Positions 1-7,575 of a stretch of 64,000 nucleotides of DNA are shown here, piece by piece. Source of the DNA: Comamonadaceae bacterium (lineage in GTDB: Bacteria > Pseudomonadota > Gammaproteobacteria > Burkholderiales > Burkholderiaceae_C); assembly GCA_947476465.1 (NCBI GenBank), contig CANJQN010000005.1, forward strand, positions 99,693-163,692, written 5' to 3'. The notes under the pieces are model-generated. The model was given only the letters and a program-made list of their open reading frames with translations, had not been told where the DNA came from and searched no databases. Position 1 is the first letter of the stretch, and each line of letters begins with the position of its first letter. The position numbers were made by a program, and so were the translations under genes.

Positions 1-2
1 GA

Positions 3-644
3 GCGGGCCGGCGCTGGACCCCGCGCCTGCGGCACACGCTCGCAGCCCCCGGCCCGTGGTTGATCTCGGTGACCTTCGCCGCGTACTCGGCCCAGTGGCT
101 GGCGGTGATCGGCTTCCTGCCCACCGTCTATGCCCAGGCCGGTGTGTCCGGCCCGCGCGCCGGCGTTGCCACCGCCCTGGTGGCCGCGGTCAACATCGTC
201 GGCAACATCGCCTCGGGCCGCCTGCTGCAGCGCGGCGTCGCGCCGGGGCGCTTGCTGCAAGCGGGGTTCGTCGCGATGGCCCTGGGCGGCCTGCTGGCCT
301 TCACGCCGCTGTTTCCCGCTGGCAGTGGGGCGGCGGTTGCCGTGCCCTATGCCGCCGTGCTGTGCTTTTCCATGGTGGGCGGCCTGATCCCCGGCACGCT
401 GTTCTCGCTGGCCGTGCGGCTGGCACCGGGCGCCGACACTGTCTCCACCACCGTCGGCTGGATGCAGCAGTGGTCCGCCATCGGCCAGTTCGCCGGGCCG
501 CCGCTGGTGGCCTGGGTCGCCAGCCAGGCGGGCGGCTGGGGCTACAGCGGCGGCGTCACCGCTGCCTTCGCGCTGGCCGGCCTGGTGCTGGCCGGCGCCA
601 TCGGCCGGCTGCCCGCGGCGGCCGGCCAGGCGCAGCGGGCATAG
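3..644 (+). CDS. MFS transporter, C-terminal part (5' end outside window)
   Basis: The frame is open from the first bases of the window to the TAG at 642-644, so the start codon lies to the left. The visible 213 residues are almost all hydrophobic, with about five to six membrane segments separated by short loops such as SGRLLQRGV, as in the C-terminal half of a major facilitator superfamily permease. The segment AAYSAQWLAVIGFLPTVYA resembles the first helix of the second half in CynX/NimT-like transporters. It is probably an inner-membrane transporter of a small organic ion. The substrate cannot be read from the sequence. Confidence 0.7.
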   Translation, partial: AGRRWTPRLRHTLAAPGPWLISVTFAAYSAQWLAVIGFLPTVYAQAGVSGPRAGVATALVAAVNIVGNIASGRLLQRGVAPGRLLQAGFVAMALGGLLAFTPLFPAGSGAAVAVPYAAVLCFSMVGGLIPGTLFSLAVRLAPGADTVSTTVGWMQQWSAIGQFAGPPLVAWVASQAGGWGYSGGVTAAFALAGLVLAGAIGRLPAAAGQAQRA

Positions 645-733
645 AATCGGCGCCCCACATTCCCGCCGTATCGCAATGCAGTCATCCCTGCCACAGCAGT
701 CATCCGGGCGAAGCCGGCGGCCCCGCGATCGGC

Positions 734-761
734 GTCATCCCCGCGAAGGAGGGGATCCAGG
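734..761 (+). repeat. REP-like palindrome, copy 1
   Basis: A short palindrome of the form GTCATCCCCGCGAAGG followed by GGGGATCCAGG. The same unit, in either orientation, recurs at 1156-1230, 35778-35873 and 49467-49494. One base in the stem differs (gaaggaggggat instead of gaaggcggggat). It belongs to the repetitive extragenic palindromes that RAYT transposases such as the one at 28537-29232 are thought to mobilise. Confidence 0.7.
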
Positions 762-779
762 AGCGAGATCAACCCGGCG

Positions 780-1150
780 CGACGTGCCATCGGGTCCGTC
801 TTTCTGTCCTTGTTTTTGTAGCATTACGTCGCAAGCCGGGTCTCGGCCCGGCGGCCGAGTAACTTCTTTTGTCTCGCCAAAAGAAGTCACCAAGAGAAGG
901 CGACCCCACTGTCCGCGTCCCCTGCGCGCCTGCGGCGCTACGGGGCAACCTCCGGTGCTCGCGCCGGGCGGGGAAGCGCTCAAACTCGGCCCTGCGGGCC
1001 TCAGACAGTCGCGCTTCCTGATCCGCCCGCCGCTGCGCTCCTCGGCGCGGCCACAGGGGATTGGGGGTCAACACGGCCTGCGGCCGTGTCCTTGTGGTTT
1101 GGGGGTTGGTGCGCTGTCATTACTTCTGCGGGCTGCGCGCTGGCACGCAC
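780..1150. repeat. Non-coding block with a 10-bp-stem hairpin; probable dispersed intergenic repeat
   Basis: Between the MFS gene and the DUF1415 gene lie about 650 bases with no convincing gene. The most structured part is a perfect inverted repeat, ACTTCTTTTG at 862-871 and CAAAAGAAGT at 878-887 with a 6-base loop. It is followed by many short GC palindromes (for example cggcctgcggccg near 1076). Open frames across this block give only low-complexity Arg/Pro-rich shadow translations. From general knowledge such blocks recur in Comamonadaceae and Xanthomonas intergenic DNA. That identity is inferred, since no second copy is in this window. Confidence 0.45.
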
Positions 1151-1155
1151 ACATT

Positions 1156-1230
1156 TCCTGGATCCCCGCCTTCGCGGGGATGACAGAGTTCACCTCAGTC
1201 GCGTCATTCCCGCGAAGGCGGGAATCCAGG
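1156..1230. repeat. Inverted pair of REP-like palindromes (BIME-like)
   Basis: Two head-to-head REP units, at 1156-1184 (TCCTGGATCCCCGCC then TTCGCGGGGATGAC) and at 1203-1230 (GTCATTCCCGCG then AAGGCGGGAATCCAGG), are separated by 18 bases. Each can fold on its own and the pair can form a long cruciform. It ends about 70 bases before the ATG of the DUF1415 gene. Confidence 0.75.
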
Positions 1231-1298
1231 CCCAGGCCGAGCAAGGCGATCGCCCGTCGCAGCAGCGAAGCATCTCGCTTCTCCATCCGCTCGATGCC

Positions 1299-1853
1299 AT
1301 GACCACCGACCCCCAGCAGGTGGTTGCCGACACCCGCCACTGGCTCGAACGCGCCGTCATCGGCCTGAACCTGTGCCCCTTCGCCAAGACGGTGCACGTC
1401 AAGGGGCAGGTGCACTACGCCGTGTCGCAGGCCACCGACTGGAACGGCGTGTTGGCCGACCTGGAGCGTGAACTCGACGCGCTGCTGGCCCGCTCGCCCG
1501 ACGAGCGCGACACCACCTTGTTGATGGTGCCGGGCTGCCTGCATGATTTCATCGAGTTCACCGGCCTGGTGACGCAGGCCGACCGCATGCTGGCGCAGCG
1601 CGGCGTGCATGGGCAGATTCAGTTGGCCAGCTTTCATCCGCGCTTTCAGTTTGCCGGCACCGCGCCCGACGCCATCGGGAACTTCAGCAACCGCGCGCCG
1701 TACCCCACGCTGCACCTGCTGCGCGAAGCCAGCATCGACCGCGCCGTCGCCGCCTTTCCGGATGCATCAGCCATCTACGATGCCAATATCGCCACCCTGG
1801 AGCGCCTAGGCCATGATGGCTGGAACGCGCTGATGAATCGGAACCCGCCATGA
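1299..1853 (+). CDS. DUF1415 family protein
   Basis: A 184-residue soluble protein. The start at ATG 1299 (MTTDPQQVV) is chosen because the frame upstream runs through the REP repeats. Recognisable features are the N-terminal WLERAVIGLNLCPFA, and later VPGCLHDFIEFT, LASFHPRFQFA and NRAPYPTLHLLRE, which match the conserved blocks of the DUF1415 family. No enzymatic role is established for the family. The conserved Cys and His residues could bind metal, but that is inference. Its stop overlaps the start of the methyltransferase gene (ATGA at 1850-1853), so the two are probably co-translated. Confidence 0.85.
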   Translation: MTTDPQQVVADTRHWLERAVIGLNLCPFAKTVHVKGQVHYAVSQATDWNGVLADLERELDALLARSPDERDTTLLMVPGCLHDFIEFTGLVTQADRMLAQRGVHGQIQLASFHPRFQFAGTAPDAIGNFSNRAPYPTLHLLREASIDRAVAAFPDASAIYDANIATLERLGHDGWNALMNRNPP

Positions 1854-2752
1854 CCCGCGCCCCCGCTCCCCCGACGATCCCTGAGCTGCGCCCAGGCCAG
1901 TCCATCGAGCTGCTCAAAGAGCTGCACATCCTCACGCGCGATGGCAAGCTCAACCAAGATTCACGCCGCAAGCTCAAACAGGTCTATCACCTCTACCAGT
2001 TCATCGAAAAGCTGCTGCTGGAGTTGCCGGAAGGGCAGGGCCCGACCATCGTCGACCACGGCGCTGGCAAGTCCTACCTGGGCTTCATCCTGTATGACCT
2101 GTTCCTCAAGTCGCGCGCCACCGGCCATGTGGTCGGCGTCGAAACCCGCGCCGAACTGGTCGAGCGCTCCACCGCCCTGGCGCAGCGCCTGGGCTTCGAT
2201 CGCATGAGTTTTCTGCATCTCGCCGCCGCCGACGCCGTGGCCTCGCCGGTGCTGCCGCCCACCGTCGACATGGTCACCGCCCTGCACGCCTGCGACACCG
2301 CCACCGACGACGCCATCGACTTCGGCCTGGCGCGCCAGGCGCGCTTCATGGTGCTGGTGCCCTGCTGCCAGGCCGAGGTGGCGGCCTGCCTGCGCCAGCA
2401 CAAGGCCTTGTCGCTCTCGCGCACGCCCTTGGCCGAGCTGTGGCGCCACCCGTTGCACACGCGCGAGATGGGCAGCCAGATCACCAACGTGCTGCGGTGC
2501 CTGTACCTGGAGGCCTGCGGCTACCAGGTGACGGTGACCGAGCTGGTGGGGTGGGAGCACAGCTTGAAGAACGAGCTGATCATCGCGCGGCGCACGGGAC
2601 AGAAGAAGCGCAGTGCGGCGGAGCGGCTGCGGGCGGTGTTGGCGGAGTTTGGGTTGGGGGAGTTGGAGGGGGTGCGGTTTGGGCGGTTGGCGGTGGCCGC
2701 ATCGGTCGACTCTGATACGACCGAGCAGCAATCATCTGCCTTTTCGCTCTGA
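1850..2752 (+). CDS. SAM-dependent methyltransferase, Methyltransf_32-like, with an unusual C-terminal tail
   Basis: A 300-residue Rossmann-fold methyltransferase. The SAM-binding motif is IVDHGAGKSYLGF (near residue 66), followed by the acidic motif VVGVETRAEL and then ALHACDTATDDAI and VLVPCCQAEV. The last two are typical of the GSTCD/METTL25-like Methyltransf_32 family, whose substrates are generally unknown. The last 15 or so residues (after LAVAAS) lie on DNA that matches an antisense NACHT relic. The native stop therefore seems to have been lost and the reading frame extended into foreign DNA. Codons at 2640-2695 are strikingly G/T-rich with GGG and GGGGG runs, unlike the rest of the gene. 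Confidence 0.8.
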   Translation: MTRAPAPPTIPELRPGQSIELLKELHILTRDGKLNQDSRRKLKQVYHLYQFIEKLLLELPEGQGPTIVDHGAGKSYLGFILYDLFLKSRATGHVVGVETRAELVERSTALAQRLGFDRMSFLHLAAADAVASPVLPPTVDMVTALHACDTATDDAIDFGLARQARFMVLVPCCQAEVAACLRQHKALSLSRTPLAELWRHPLHTREMGSQITNVLRCLYLEACGYQVTVTELVGWEHSLKNELIIARRTGQKKRSAAERLRAVLAEFGLGELEGVRFGRLAVAASVDSDTTEQQSSAFSL

Positions 2753-2952
2753 TCGCAGAACCAGTTGCGCACGAACTGGCGCACCTGGCCTTGGTGGAAG
2801 TCGGCAAGCTCCACATCCACGAACTGCGCGAAGAGGTAGTGATGGGCGGCCGTGCGGCAGCTGATCACGATGCGCATTTGGGGGTACTTGCTGGCCAGCG
2901 CTCGGATTTCCTTGTGCGCCTGGATAAGGTGACCGCGATCGACCAAATCGAC
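2728..2952 (-). pseudogene. Relic of a NACHT-domain NTPase
   Basis: Read on the minus strand, about 75 codons give a NACHT-like stretch: EIRALASKYPQMRIVISCRT, then the Phe/Asp-rich QFVDVELADF and VRQFVRNWF. This corresponds to the region just after Walker B in NACHT STAND NTPases (the sensor-1 ISCRTAA and the xxVExADF elements). The preceding Walker B is degraded (VDLVDRGHLI) and neither the P-loop nor a sensor domain is present, so only an internal slice remains. It abuts the AbiE locus, and NACHT proteins are often antiphage, so this looks like the wreck of a defence gene. Confidence 0.6.
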
Positions 2953-3020
2953 ACACTGATTTCCCTTCTGCTGCGTGAAAGCCGCGAGGGCCGCTAAGCT
3001 GCCGTTTAGTCTTCCCCAAC

Positions 3021-3064
3021 TCATATGCAAAAACATTGGTTTTTTGACGACTTTTGCATATGAT
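3021..3064 (+). promoter_or_regulatory. abiE promoter inside a 12-bp perfect inverted repeat
   Basis: TCATATGCAAAA (3021-3032) and its exact reverse complement TTTTGCATATGA (3052-3063) are separated by 19 bases. Between and across them lie a fair -35 (TTGGTT, 3036-3041) and, after 17 bases, a near-consensus -10 (TATGAT, 3059-3064) that overlaps the right arm. AbiEi antitoxins are known to bind inverted repeats at their own promoter, so this is the expected operator for negative autoregulation. A start of transcription 7 bases after the -10 would fall on the ATG at 3071. Confidence 0.75.
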
Positions 3065-3070
3065 CAGGGG

Positions 3071-3889
3071 ATGAGCTCCCTTGCGCAATTCGTCGATGAC
3101 CGGCTGGTCCGCGGTCGCGCCCACTTCTCCCGCGAAGAAGTGCAAGCCGCGCTTGGCCTGAAGCCCGCCGCCCTGACGGACGCGATCACCCGGCTGGTAA
3201 AGAAACGCCGGCTCGCGAATCCCCGCCACGGCTTCTATTTGATTCTGCGTCCCGAAGACCAGATCGCGGGCGCCCCCGATCCGGTGCGCTGGATCGAGCC
3301 ATTGATGAGACATCAGGGGCTCGACTATCGCATCTCATTGTTGCGCGCCGCAGCCTTCCATGGCTCATCGCACCAGGCAGCCATGGTCTTCCAGGTCGTT
3401 ACCCCAAAGCAGCTACGCGATTTCGAGATTGGCCGCCACCGTCTCCAGTTCGTATACCAGACGCCCAAGGCCTTCGCACAGATCAACCAACCCGACCAGC
3501 TCGACCAGATCAAGAGCGATACCGGGTTTGCCAAGGTCGCCGGTGTCGAACTCACACTGCTGGACTGCGCCCGCTATTTCCACAACGCCGCCGGCATCAA
3601 TGGCGTCGCGCAGATTGCCAAGGACATCGGCGCCAAAGCCGGGCCGCGCGCGCTCGCCAAGGTCGCTGCCGCCTACGAAAACTCGTCTGTGCGCCGGCTC
3701 GGCTACCTGCTCGAACTGGCGGGGCACACGCGCCAAGCCAACGCGCTGGAGCCCTTCGCCAAGAAGGCCAAGACGGCGGTGCTGCTGGACCCATCCGTCA
3801 AACCCCTCATCGCGTCCCTCGCCGAGCTCCACGAGAAAGACCCCAGGTGGAAACTCGTGATCAATGAACCCGTGGAGATCGACTTTTGA
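3071..3889 (+). CDS. abiEi: AbiEi-type antitoxin of a type IV toxin-antitoxin system
   Basis: 272 residues. The N-terminus (SREEVQAALGLKPAALTDAI, then KKRRLANPRHGFYLI) is the winged helix-turn-helix with wing of AbiEi proteins, followed by RISLLRAAAFHGSSHQ and the C-terminal domain typical of the family. It should repress its own promoter and counter the toxin encoded next. ATG 3071 is chosen over an earlier in-frame start at 2975 because the promoter lies between them. The predicted transcript begins at or next to this ATG, so it may be leaderless. Its TGA overlaps the TTG start of the toxin gene. Confidence 0.85.
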   Translation: MSSLAQFVDDRLVRGRAHFSREEVQAALGLKPAALTDAITRLVKKRRLANPRHGFYLILRPEDQIAGAPDPVRWIEPLMRHQGLDYRISLLRAAAFHGSSHQAAMVFQVVTPKQLRDFEIGRHRLQFVYQTPKAFAQINQPDQLDQIKSDTGFAKVAGVELTLLDCARYFHNAAGINGVAQIAKDIGAKAGPRALAKVAAAYENSSVRRLGYLLELAGHTRQANALEPFAKKAKTAVLLDPSVKPLIASLAELHEKDPRWKLVINEPVEIDF

Positions 3890-4755
3890 TTCCTAACGCC
3901 TACATCCAGGCCTGGAGCGCAAAGGCCCCTTGGCCCGACGCGCAGCAGGTCGAACAGGACCTGATCATCAGCCGCGCGCTGTGCGACCTGTTCAACGCGC
4001 CGGCGTTGAGCGGCAAGATCGCCTTCCGCGGCGGCACCGCAGTCAACAAGCTACTGCTCAAGCAGCCGCTGCGCTACTCGGAGGATATCGACTTGGTGCA
4101 GACGCAGGCCGAGTCCATCGGCACGACGGTCGATGCGATCCGCGTTGCTCTGTCATGGCTCGGCAAGTGCAATCGCGAACAGGCTGGACACTCGATGCAC
4201 CTGGTGTTCAAGTACGCTCCCGAAGCCAACCCGCAGGCCACCCTGAAGCTCAAGGTCGAGATCAACACCCGCGAGCACGAGCCTGTGTTCGGCATCAAAC
4301 CGTATCCATTCGCGGTGGACAGCGACTGGTATCAGGGCAAGGCCGAGATTGCGTCCTTCGAACCCGAAGAGGTGTTCGGCACCAAGCTGCGCGCACGGTT
4401 GCAACGGCGCAAGAATCGCGACCTATTCGATCTGCATCACGGGCTCGAACAGCTTTCGATGGACCCGGCCAAGCTCATCGCCTGCTTCGACCACTACCTG
4501 GCGCTCGAAGGCAGGCCCATCACTCGCGCCATGGCCGAACAGCGCATGCTGGAAAAGCTGACGCGCAGCCTCATCGAGGACGTCGCGCCGCTGCTGCCGG
4601 CCGGCGTCCACTTCAACGACGACGATGCGATACAGGCGTTCGAGCGCGTCTGGAACGAGTTGATCACCCGCATCAAGGGCGCTGCGTGGAAGCTGACCGA
4701 CAAAGCGCTCGAAGAACTGCGGGCAAAAAAATACCCCGGCCTGCTCAGCCGGTAA
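3886..4755 (+). CDS. abiEii: AbiEii-type nucleotidyltransferase toxin
   Basis: 289 residues. The nucleotidyltransferase core is visible as FRGGTAVNK (residues 48-56) and RYSEDIDL (63-70), with Asp67 and Asp69 as the probable metal ligands. Later KLRARLQRRKNRDLFDL matches the conserved C-terminal motif of AbiEii/MenT-like toxins. Family members transfer nucleotides, for some shown to be onto tRNA, and arrest growth upon phage infection. The start is TTG at 3886, overlapping the antitoxin stop (TTGA) with GGAG 8 bases upstream, so toxin translation is coupled to the antitoxin. All key motifs look intact. Confidence 0.85.
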   Translation: MIPNAYIQAWSAKAPWPDAQQVEQDLIISRALCDLFNAPALSGKIAFRGGTAVNKLLLKQPLRYSEDIDLVQTQAESIGTTVDAIRVALSWLGKCNREQAGHSMHLVFKYAPEANPQATLKLKVEINTREHEPVFGIKPYPFAVDSDWYQGKAEIASFEPEEVFGTKLRARLQRRKNRDLFDLHHGLEQLSMDPAKLIACFDHYLALEGRPITRAMAEQRMLEKLTRSLIEDVAPLLPAGVHFNDDDAIQAFERVWNELITRIKGAAWKLTDKALEELRAKKYPGLLSR

Positions 4756-5066
4756 AGGAGGCGTATGCACATCGGAGGCGTATTCAGGAGGCTTGGTGTC
4801 GGCGATCGCCGTAATGGGGCCACTTCAGAGTAGGCGCAATGGGGCCATCTGCGCGGGAGGGCCACAGCGTAGCGACGATTTGGCGTTACTAGCGATAGCG
4901 CAGGCCCATCGGTTACTTACCCCCAGCGGAGGCTGATGCAAACTACCGGCAACTCGCCAGTCAGGTCACTGCGGTGGCGGCCTGACTTAAACCGGCTGAC
5001 CTTCGGAAAATCCGCAGCGATTCATGTTGAGAAGGCGGAGAAAGTTTGAGCAGAGGAACAGCACCA
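4756..5066. repeat. Intergenic region with IS21-like terminal repeats
   Basis: A 311-base gap with no gene. It carries two direct copies of AATGGGGCCA, at 4813-4822 and 4838-4847, exactly 25 bases apart, within GTAATGGGGCCACTT and GCAATGGGGCCATCT. Multiple short direct repeats of this kind are typical of the ends of IS21-family elements, so this is probably an orphan end left by a lost insertion. No istA or istB remnant could be recognised. The rest has no clear structure except modest Shine-Dalgarno-like tracts. Confidence 0.4.
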
Positions 5067-5627
5067 GTGCATCGACGCCTGATTTTGTCCGCACTCGCAT
5101 CCTGGCCCGCCGCGTCCCTGCTGGCCCAAGAGGGTGCGCCAAGGCCGCGCCACAAGATCGGCGCTGCGCAACTGCACGAGGCGCTTTCTGGCCGGTTTCC
5201 GGTCCGGTTCATGCTCGCAGGTCTTCTGGAAGTGGCGATCAGCGCGCCGCGCCTGTTGCTGCTGTCGGCGCGCGACAAGTTGGGCGCCGGGCTGGTCGTG
5301 CAGGTCGGCGGCATGCAGCTGCAGCCGATGCCTCCTGGCGAGATCGACGTTGTGTTCGCGTTGCGATACGAGGCATCTGATCGGACGGTACGGGCCCGTG
5401 ATCCGGAGATCCTGGCCTTGCGGTGGCCCGGGCTGCCGCCTGCGACCCTTCAGCAGTTGCAACGGTCACTGTACGCCGTGGTACGCGAGGCCGTGGGCGA
5501 GTTCGTGCTGCACAAGTTCGTTCCTCGCGACCTTGCCCTGGCGGACACCATGGGCTTCGAGCCGGAGAGCTTGCGCGTCGTGGACGATGGCGTGGTGATT
5601 GTCTTCGGTCCCAAGCAAGGCCGTTAG
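5067..5627 (+). CDS. DUF1439-like periplasmic protein
   Basis: 186 residues, starting at GTG 5067, which has AGAGGA nine bases upstream. A TTG at 5046 is possible but adds only a few unlikely residues. An N-terminal hydrophobic stretch ending in SLLAQ looks like a signal peptide. The body (LHEALSGRFPVRFMLAGLLE, LLLLSARDKLGAGLVVQV) resembles the YceB/DUF1439 family of exported, lipid-binding-fold proteins. There is no lipobox cysteine, so it is probably soluble in the periplasm. Its function is unknown. One base separates its stop from the next gene's ATG, so the two form a pair. Confidence 0.6.
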   Translation: MHRRLILSALASWPAASLLAQEGAPRPRHKIGAAQLHEALSGRFPVRFMLAGLLEVAISAPRLLLLSARDKLGAGLVVQVGGMQLQPMPPGEIDVVFALRYEASDRTVRARDPEILALRWPGLPPATLQQLQRSLYAVVREAVGEFVLHKFVPRDLALADTMGFEPESLRVVDDGVVIVFGPKQGR

Positions 5628-5628
5628 T

Positions 5629-5964
5629 ATGAAAGCTGTGCATCACACTGCCTTGGCTGCCGCCGCAATGTTGCTCGTGCTCGCCGCGAGCGCTCAGGCC
5701 GAATCACCGGCGCCGCCTTTCGAGGTCGCTTACCGGGCATGGGACGTCGTGACAGATCTCGCGCGGCGCAACGGCGACCCAAACATCAGTGGTGAGTGCC
5801 GCAAGACGTTCCAGCCGGTCGTCGTCCCGGCGCTGCGAAGGCAGACCAGGCAAGAGCAGGACATGGCCGCAGCGGCCTGCTTCGCGGCAGCCCAAGCCGC
5901 CTGCGCGAACAGCAAGCTGAAGACGACTGCCGAGACCGAGAGGAAGTGTCAGGAGTTCAGATAG
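5629..5964 (+). CDS. Small secreted cysteine-containing protein
   Basis: 111 residues beginning MKAVHHTALAAA, with a signal peptide likely cleaved after AQA. The mature part is about 85 residues with four cysteines (GECRK, AACFAAAQAACANS, RKCQEF) that could form two disulfides in the periplasm. I do not recognise the family. It follows the DUF1439-like gene by one base and is convergent with the sugar dehydrogenase gene, whose stop is 20 bases away. Confidence 0.6.
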   Translation: MKAVHHTALAAAAMLLVLAASAQAESPAPPFEVAYRAWDVVTDLARRNGDPNISGECRKTFQPVVVPALRRQTRQEQDMAAAACFAAAQAACANSKLKTTAETERKCQEFR

Positions 5965-5983
5965 CCGCCGAGGGCGCATGAAC

Positions 5984-7207
5984 TCAGTTCGGAACAACCT
6001 GCCAGATCTCTCCGTCGTCATTGGCGGTGTAGAGGTTCCCGCCCGGGCCCTGCACCAGGGTGCGGGTTCGCGTTGACGGCAAGTCGGCGGTTGCATCGCC
6101 AACCGCCATGCCGCGCGCATCCAGTTGAAGCACCGCGATCCGTTGCCCGCGCATCAAGCTCACGAGCAAGCGGCCGTTCCATCCCTTCCATTGGTTTCCG
6201 TCGAGAAACAGCGCCGAATCCATGCCGCGGCCGCTGCCGTTGTAGACCCAGCTTGGGGGCATCGCCTTGGGGAAGCGCTGGGTATCGGTCATCGGCATCG
6301 TGGTGGGGGTGCCGGCGTAACCGCAGTAGTCGTCTGGGCAACGCAGTCCCGGCCGATTCTGCGGATCCCACCCGGCATTGCCACCCGCGACCAGCGCAGT
6401 GACTTCGTCGCTGTGGTTGGGGCCGTGCTCGGCGGTGAACGGCTGGCCGGCGTTGGGCTGACCGGCGGGCCTGAAGGTAATGCCCTGCACGTTGCGGTGG
6501 CCGTAAGTGAAGATGCGTGGATCACCCCCGGCCGGCGTGTTGTTGCCCACCACCGCTGCGCCGTCGCGGTTCACGCGCAGCACCTTGCCCCCGAGGCGAT
6601 TGAGGTCCTGCGGCAGCGTCGCGTTGTGGTTGTCCCCGGTGGTGACGTACAGGTGTCCATCCGGGCCGAATCGGATTCGCCCACCGCTATGGGCGCCGGC
6701 GCCGCCGGCCCCATTGCCCGCATGCTTGTAGGCGATGTCTTCAATGATGTCGGTGCGCATGCTCACACGCGTGGCGTCGGCGCTGAGGGTCAGGCGAACG
6801 ACCCGGTTGGTGGCCGGTGTGCGCAAGTTGGATGCCATGAAGACATAGATATCGCGTCTTCCCTTGGCGAAATCCGGATCGACCGCGACGCCGTGCACGC
6901 CACTCTGGCCCTGGCAAAACAGATCCGGCGCCACGACGGCCGAGCCGCTGGTGCCGAACAGCCGCACGGTCTTGCCGTCGGCAAGGCGTACCGATAGGCC
7001 GCGGCACTTCTCGGTGAACAGCATCACGCCGTCGGGCGTGAAGGCGATGTCCCAAGGGCTCTGCAAGCCTGTCATGACGACAGTGCGGGTGAGCCTGGGC
7101 GTTTCGTCGGCGGGGGTGGCAGCCGGTGCTTGCTGCGCGGTTGCAGCAAAGCCAACACAGGCGCCCAGTAGAACGCCGGCCAGACCCGAGGCGCAGAGCC
7201 GGGGCAC
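5984..7207 (-). CDS. PQQ-dependent aldose sugar dehydrogenase (YliI/GdhB-like)
   Basis: 407 residues from GTG 7207. The N-terminus has a signal peptide (GLAGVLLGACVGFAATAQQ), then a six-bladed beta-propeller of the soluble glucose dehydrogenase type: GLQSPWDIAFTPDG, GVHGVAVDPDFA, GGRIRFGPDGHLYVTTGD, RIFTYGHRNVQG and FTAEHGPNHSDEV. These blocks hold the PQQ- and Ca-binding residues of the Asd/YliI family, which oxidises aldoses in the periplasm using PQQ. The gene starts 7 bases after the stop of the small secreted protein gene upstream, so both are likely on one transcript. Confidence 0.85.
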   Translation of the reverse strand: MPRLCASGLAGVLLGACVGFAATAQQAPAATPADETPRLTRTVVMTGLQSPWDIAFTPDGVMLFTEKCRGLSVRLADGKTVRLFGTSGSAVVAPDLFCQGQSGVHGVAVDPDFAKGRRDIYVFMASNLRTPATNRVVRLTLSADATRVSMRTDIIEDIAYKHAGNGAGGAGAHSGGRIRFGPDGHLYVTTGDNHNATLPQDLNRLGGKVLRVNRDGAAVVGNNTPAGGDPRIFTYGHRNVQGITFRPAGQPNAGQPFTAEHGPNHSDEVTALVAGGNAGWDPQNRPGLRCPDDYCGYAGTPTTMPMTDTQRFPKAMPPSWVYNGSGRGMDSALFLDGNQWKGWNGRLLVSLMRGQRIAVLQLDARGMAVGDATADLPSTRTRTLVQGPGGNLYTANDDGEIWQVVPN

Positions 7208-7214
7208 TCGCGTC

Positions 7215-7451
7215 TCAGATGCCCAGCAGCTTCTTGGCCTCGCCCAGCGCCGCCATGGACTCAGTGTGCTTGCCGGCCTTGTGGTGGGTTTCGCCGTCGG
7301 CGCGCAGCTTGGCGACCTTGTCGGCGTTCGCTTTAGCCAACTGGGGCTTGGTGGCCAGCTTGGCATCGATGGCCTTCATTTCGTTCGGGCAGTTGTGGGC
7401 CAAGGCGGCGCCACTGAAAGCCAAGCTCAGTGCAACGAGCAGGGTGCGCAT
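7215..7451 (-). CDS. Small periplasmic protein, 78 residues
   Basis: ATG at 7451 with AGGAGA seven bases upstream. The signal peptide ends in AALA, leaving a highly charged helical mature peptide of about 60 residues ending KHTESMAALGEAKKLLGI. It is similar in style to short conserved hypothetical secreted proteins of proteobacteria, and no function is known to me. It is the first gene of a two-gene unit with the sugar dehydrogenase and is divergent from the GNDxY repeat protein gene, with 124 bases between them. Confidence 0.7.
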   Translation of the reverse strand: MRTLLVALSLAFSGAALAHNCPNEMKAIDAKLATKPQLAKANADKVAKLRADGETHHKAGKHTESMAALGEAKKLLGI

Positions 7452-7575
7452 GGGGTTCTCCTGAAAGGGCAACTGCACGATAGGCGAGCGCTGATGCGCC
7501 AGCATCCGGGTCAACCCTGATCCTTGGTTTGTGAATGCCGGTGTTGCAGCACGCTGAGTTGCTAAAGTATCCGCA

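Noticed and set aside
1156..1230. Possible CRISPR-like repeats
   Set aside because: Only two inverted units, no regular spacing, no cas genes. They fit REP elements.
676..1302. Plus-strand frame of about 208 codons between the MFS and DUF1415 genes
   Set aside because: Its translation comes from REP palindromes and GC-rich intergenic sequence, with no start signal or conserved motif.
2975..3070. An upstream start for abiEi at 2975
   Set aside because: It would place the inverted-repeat operator and promoter inside the coding sequence. The conserved winged helix begins after ATG 3071.
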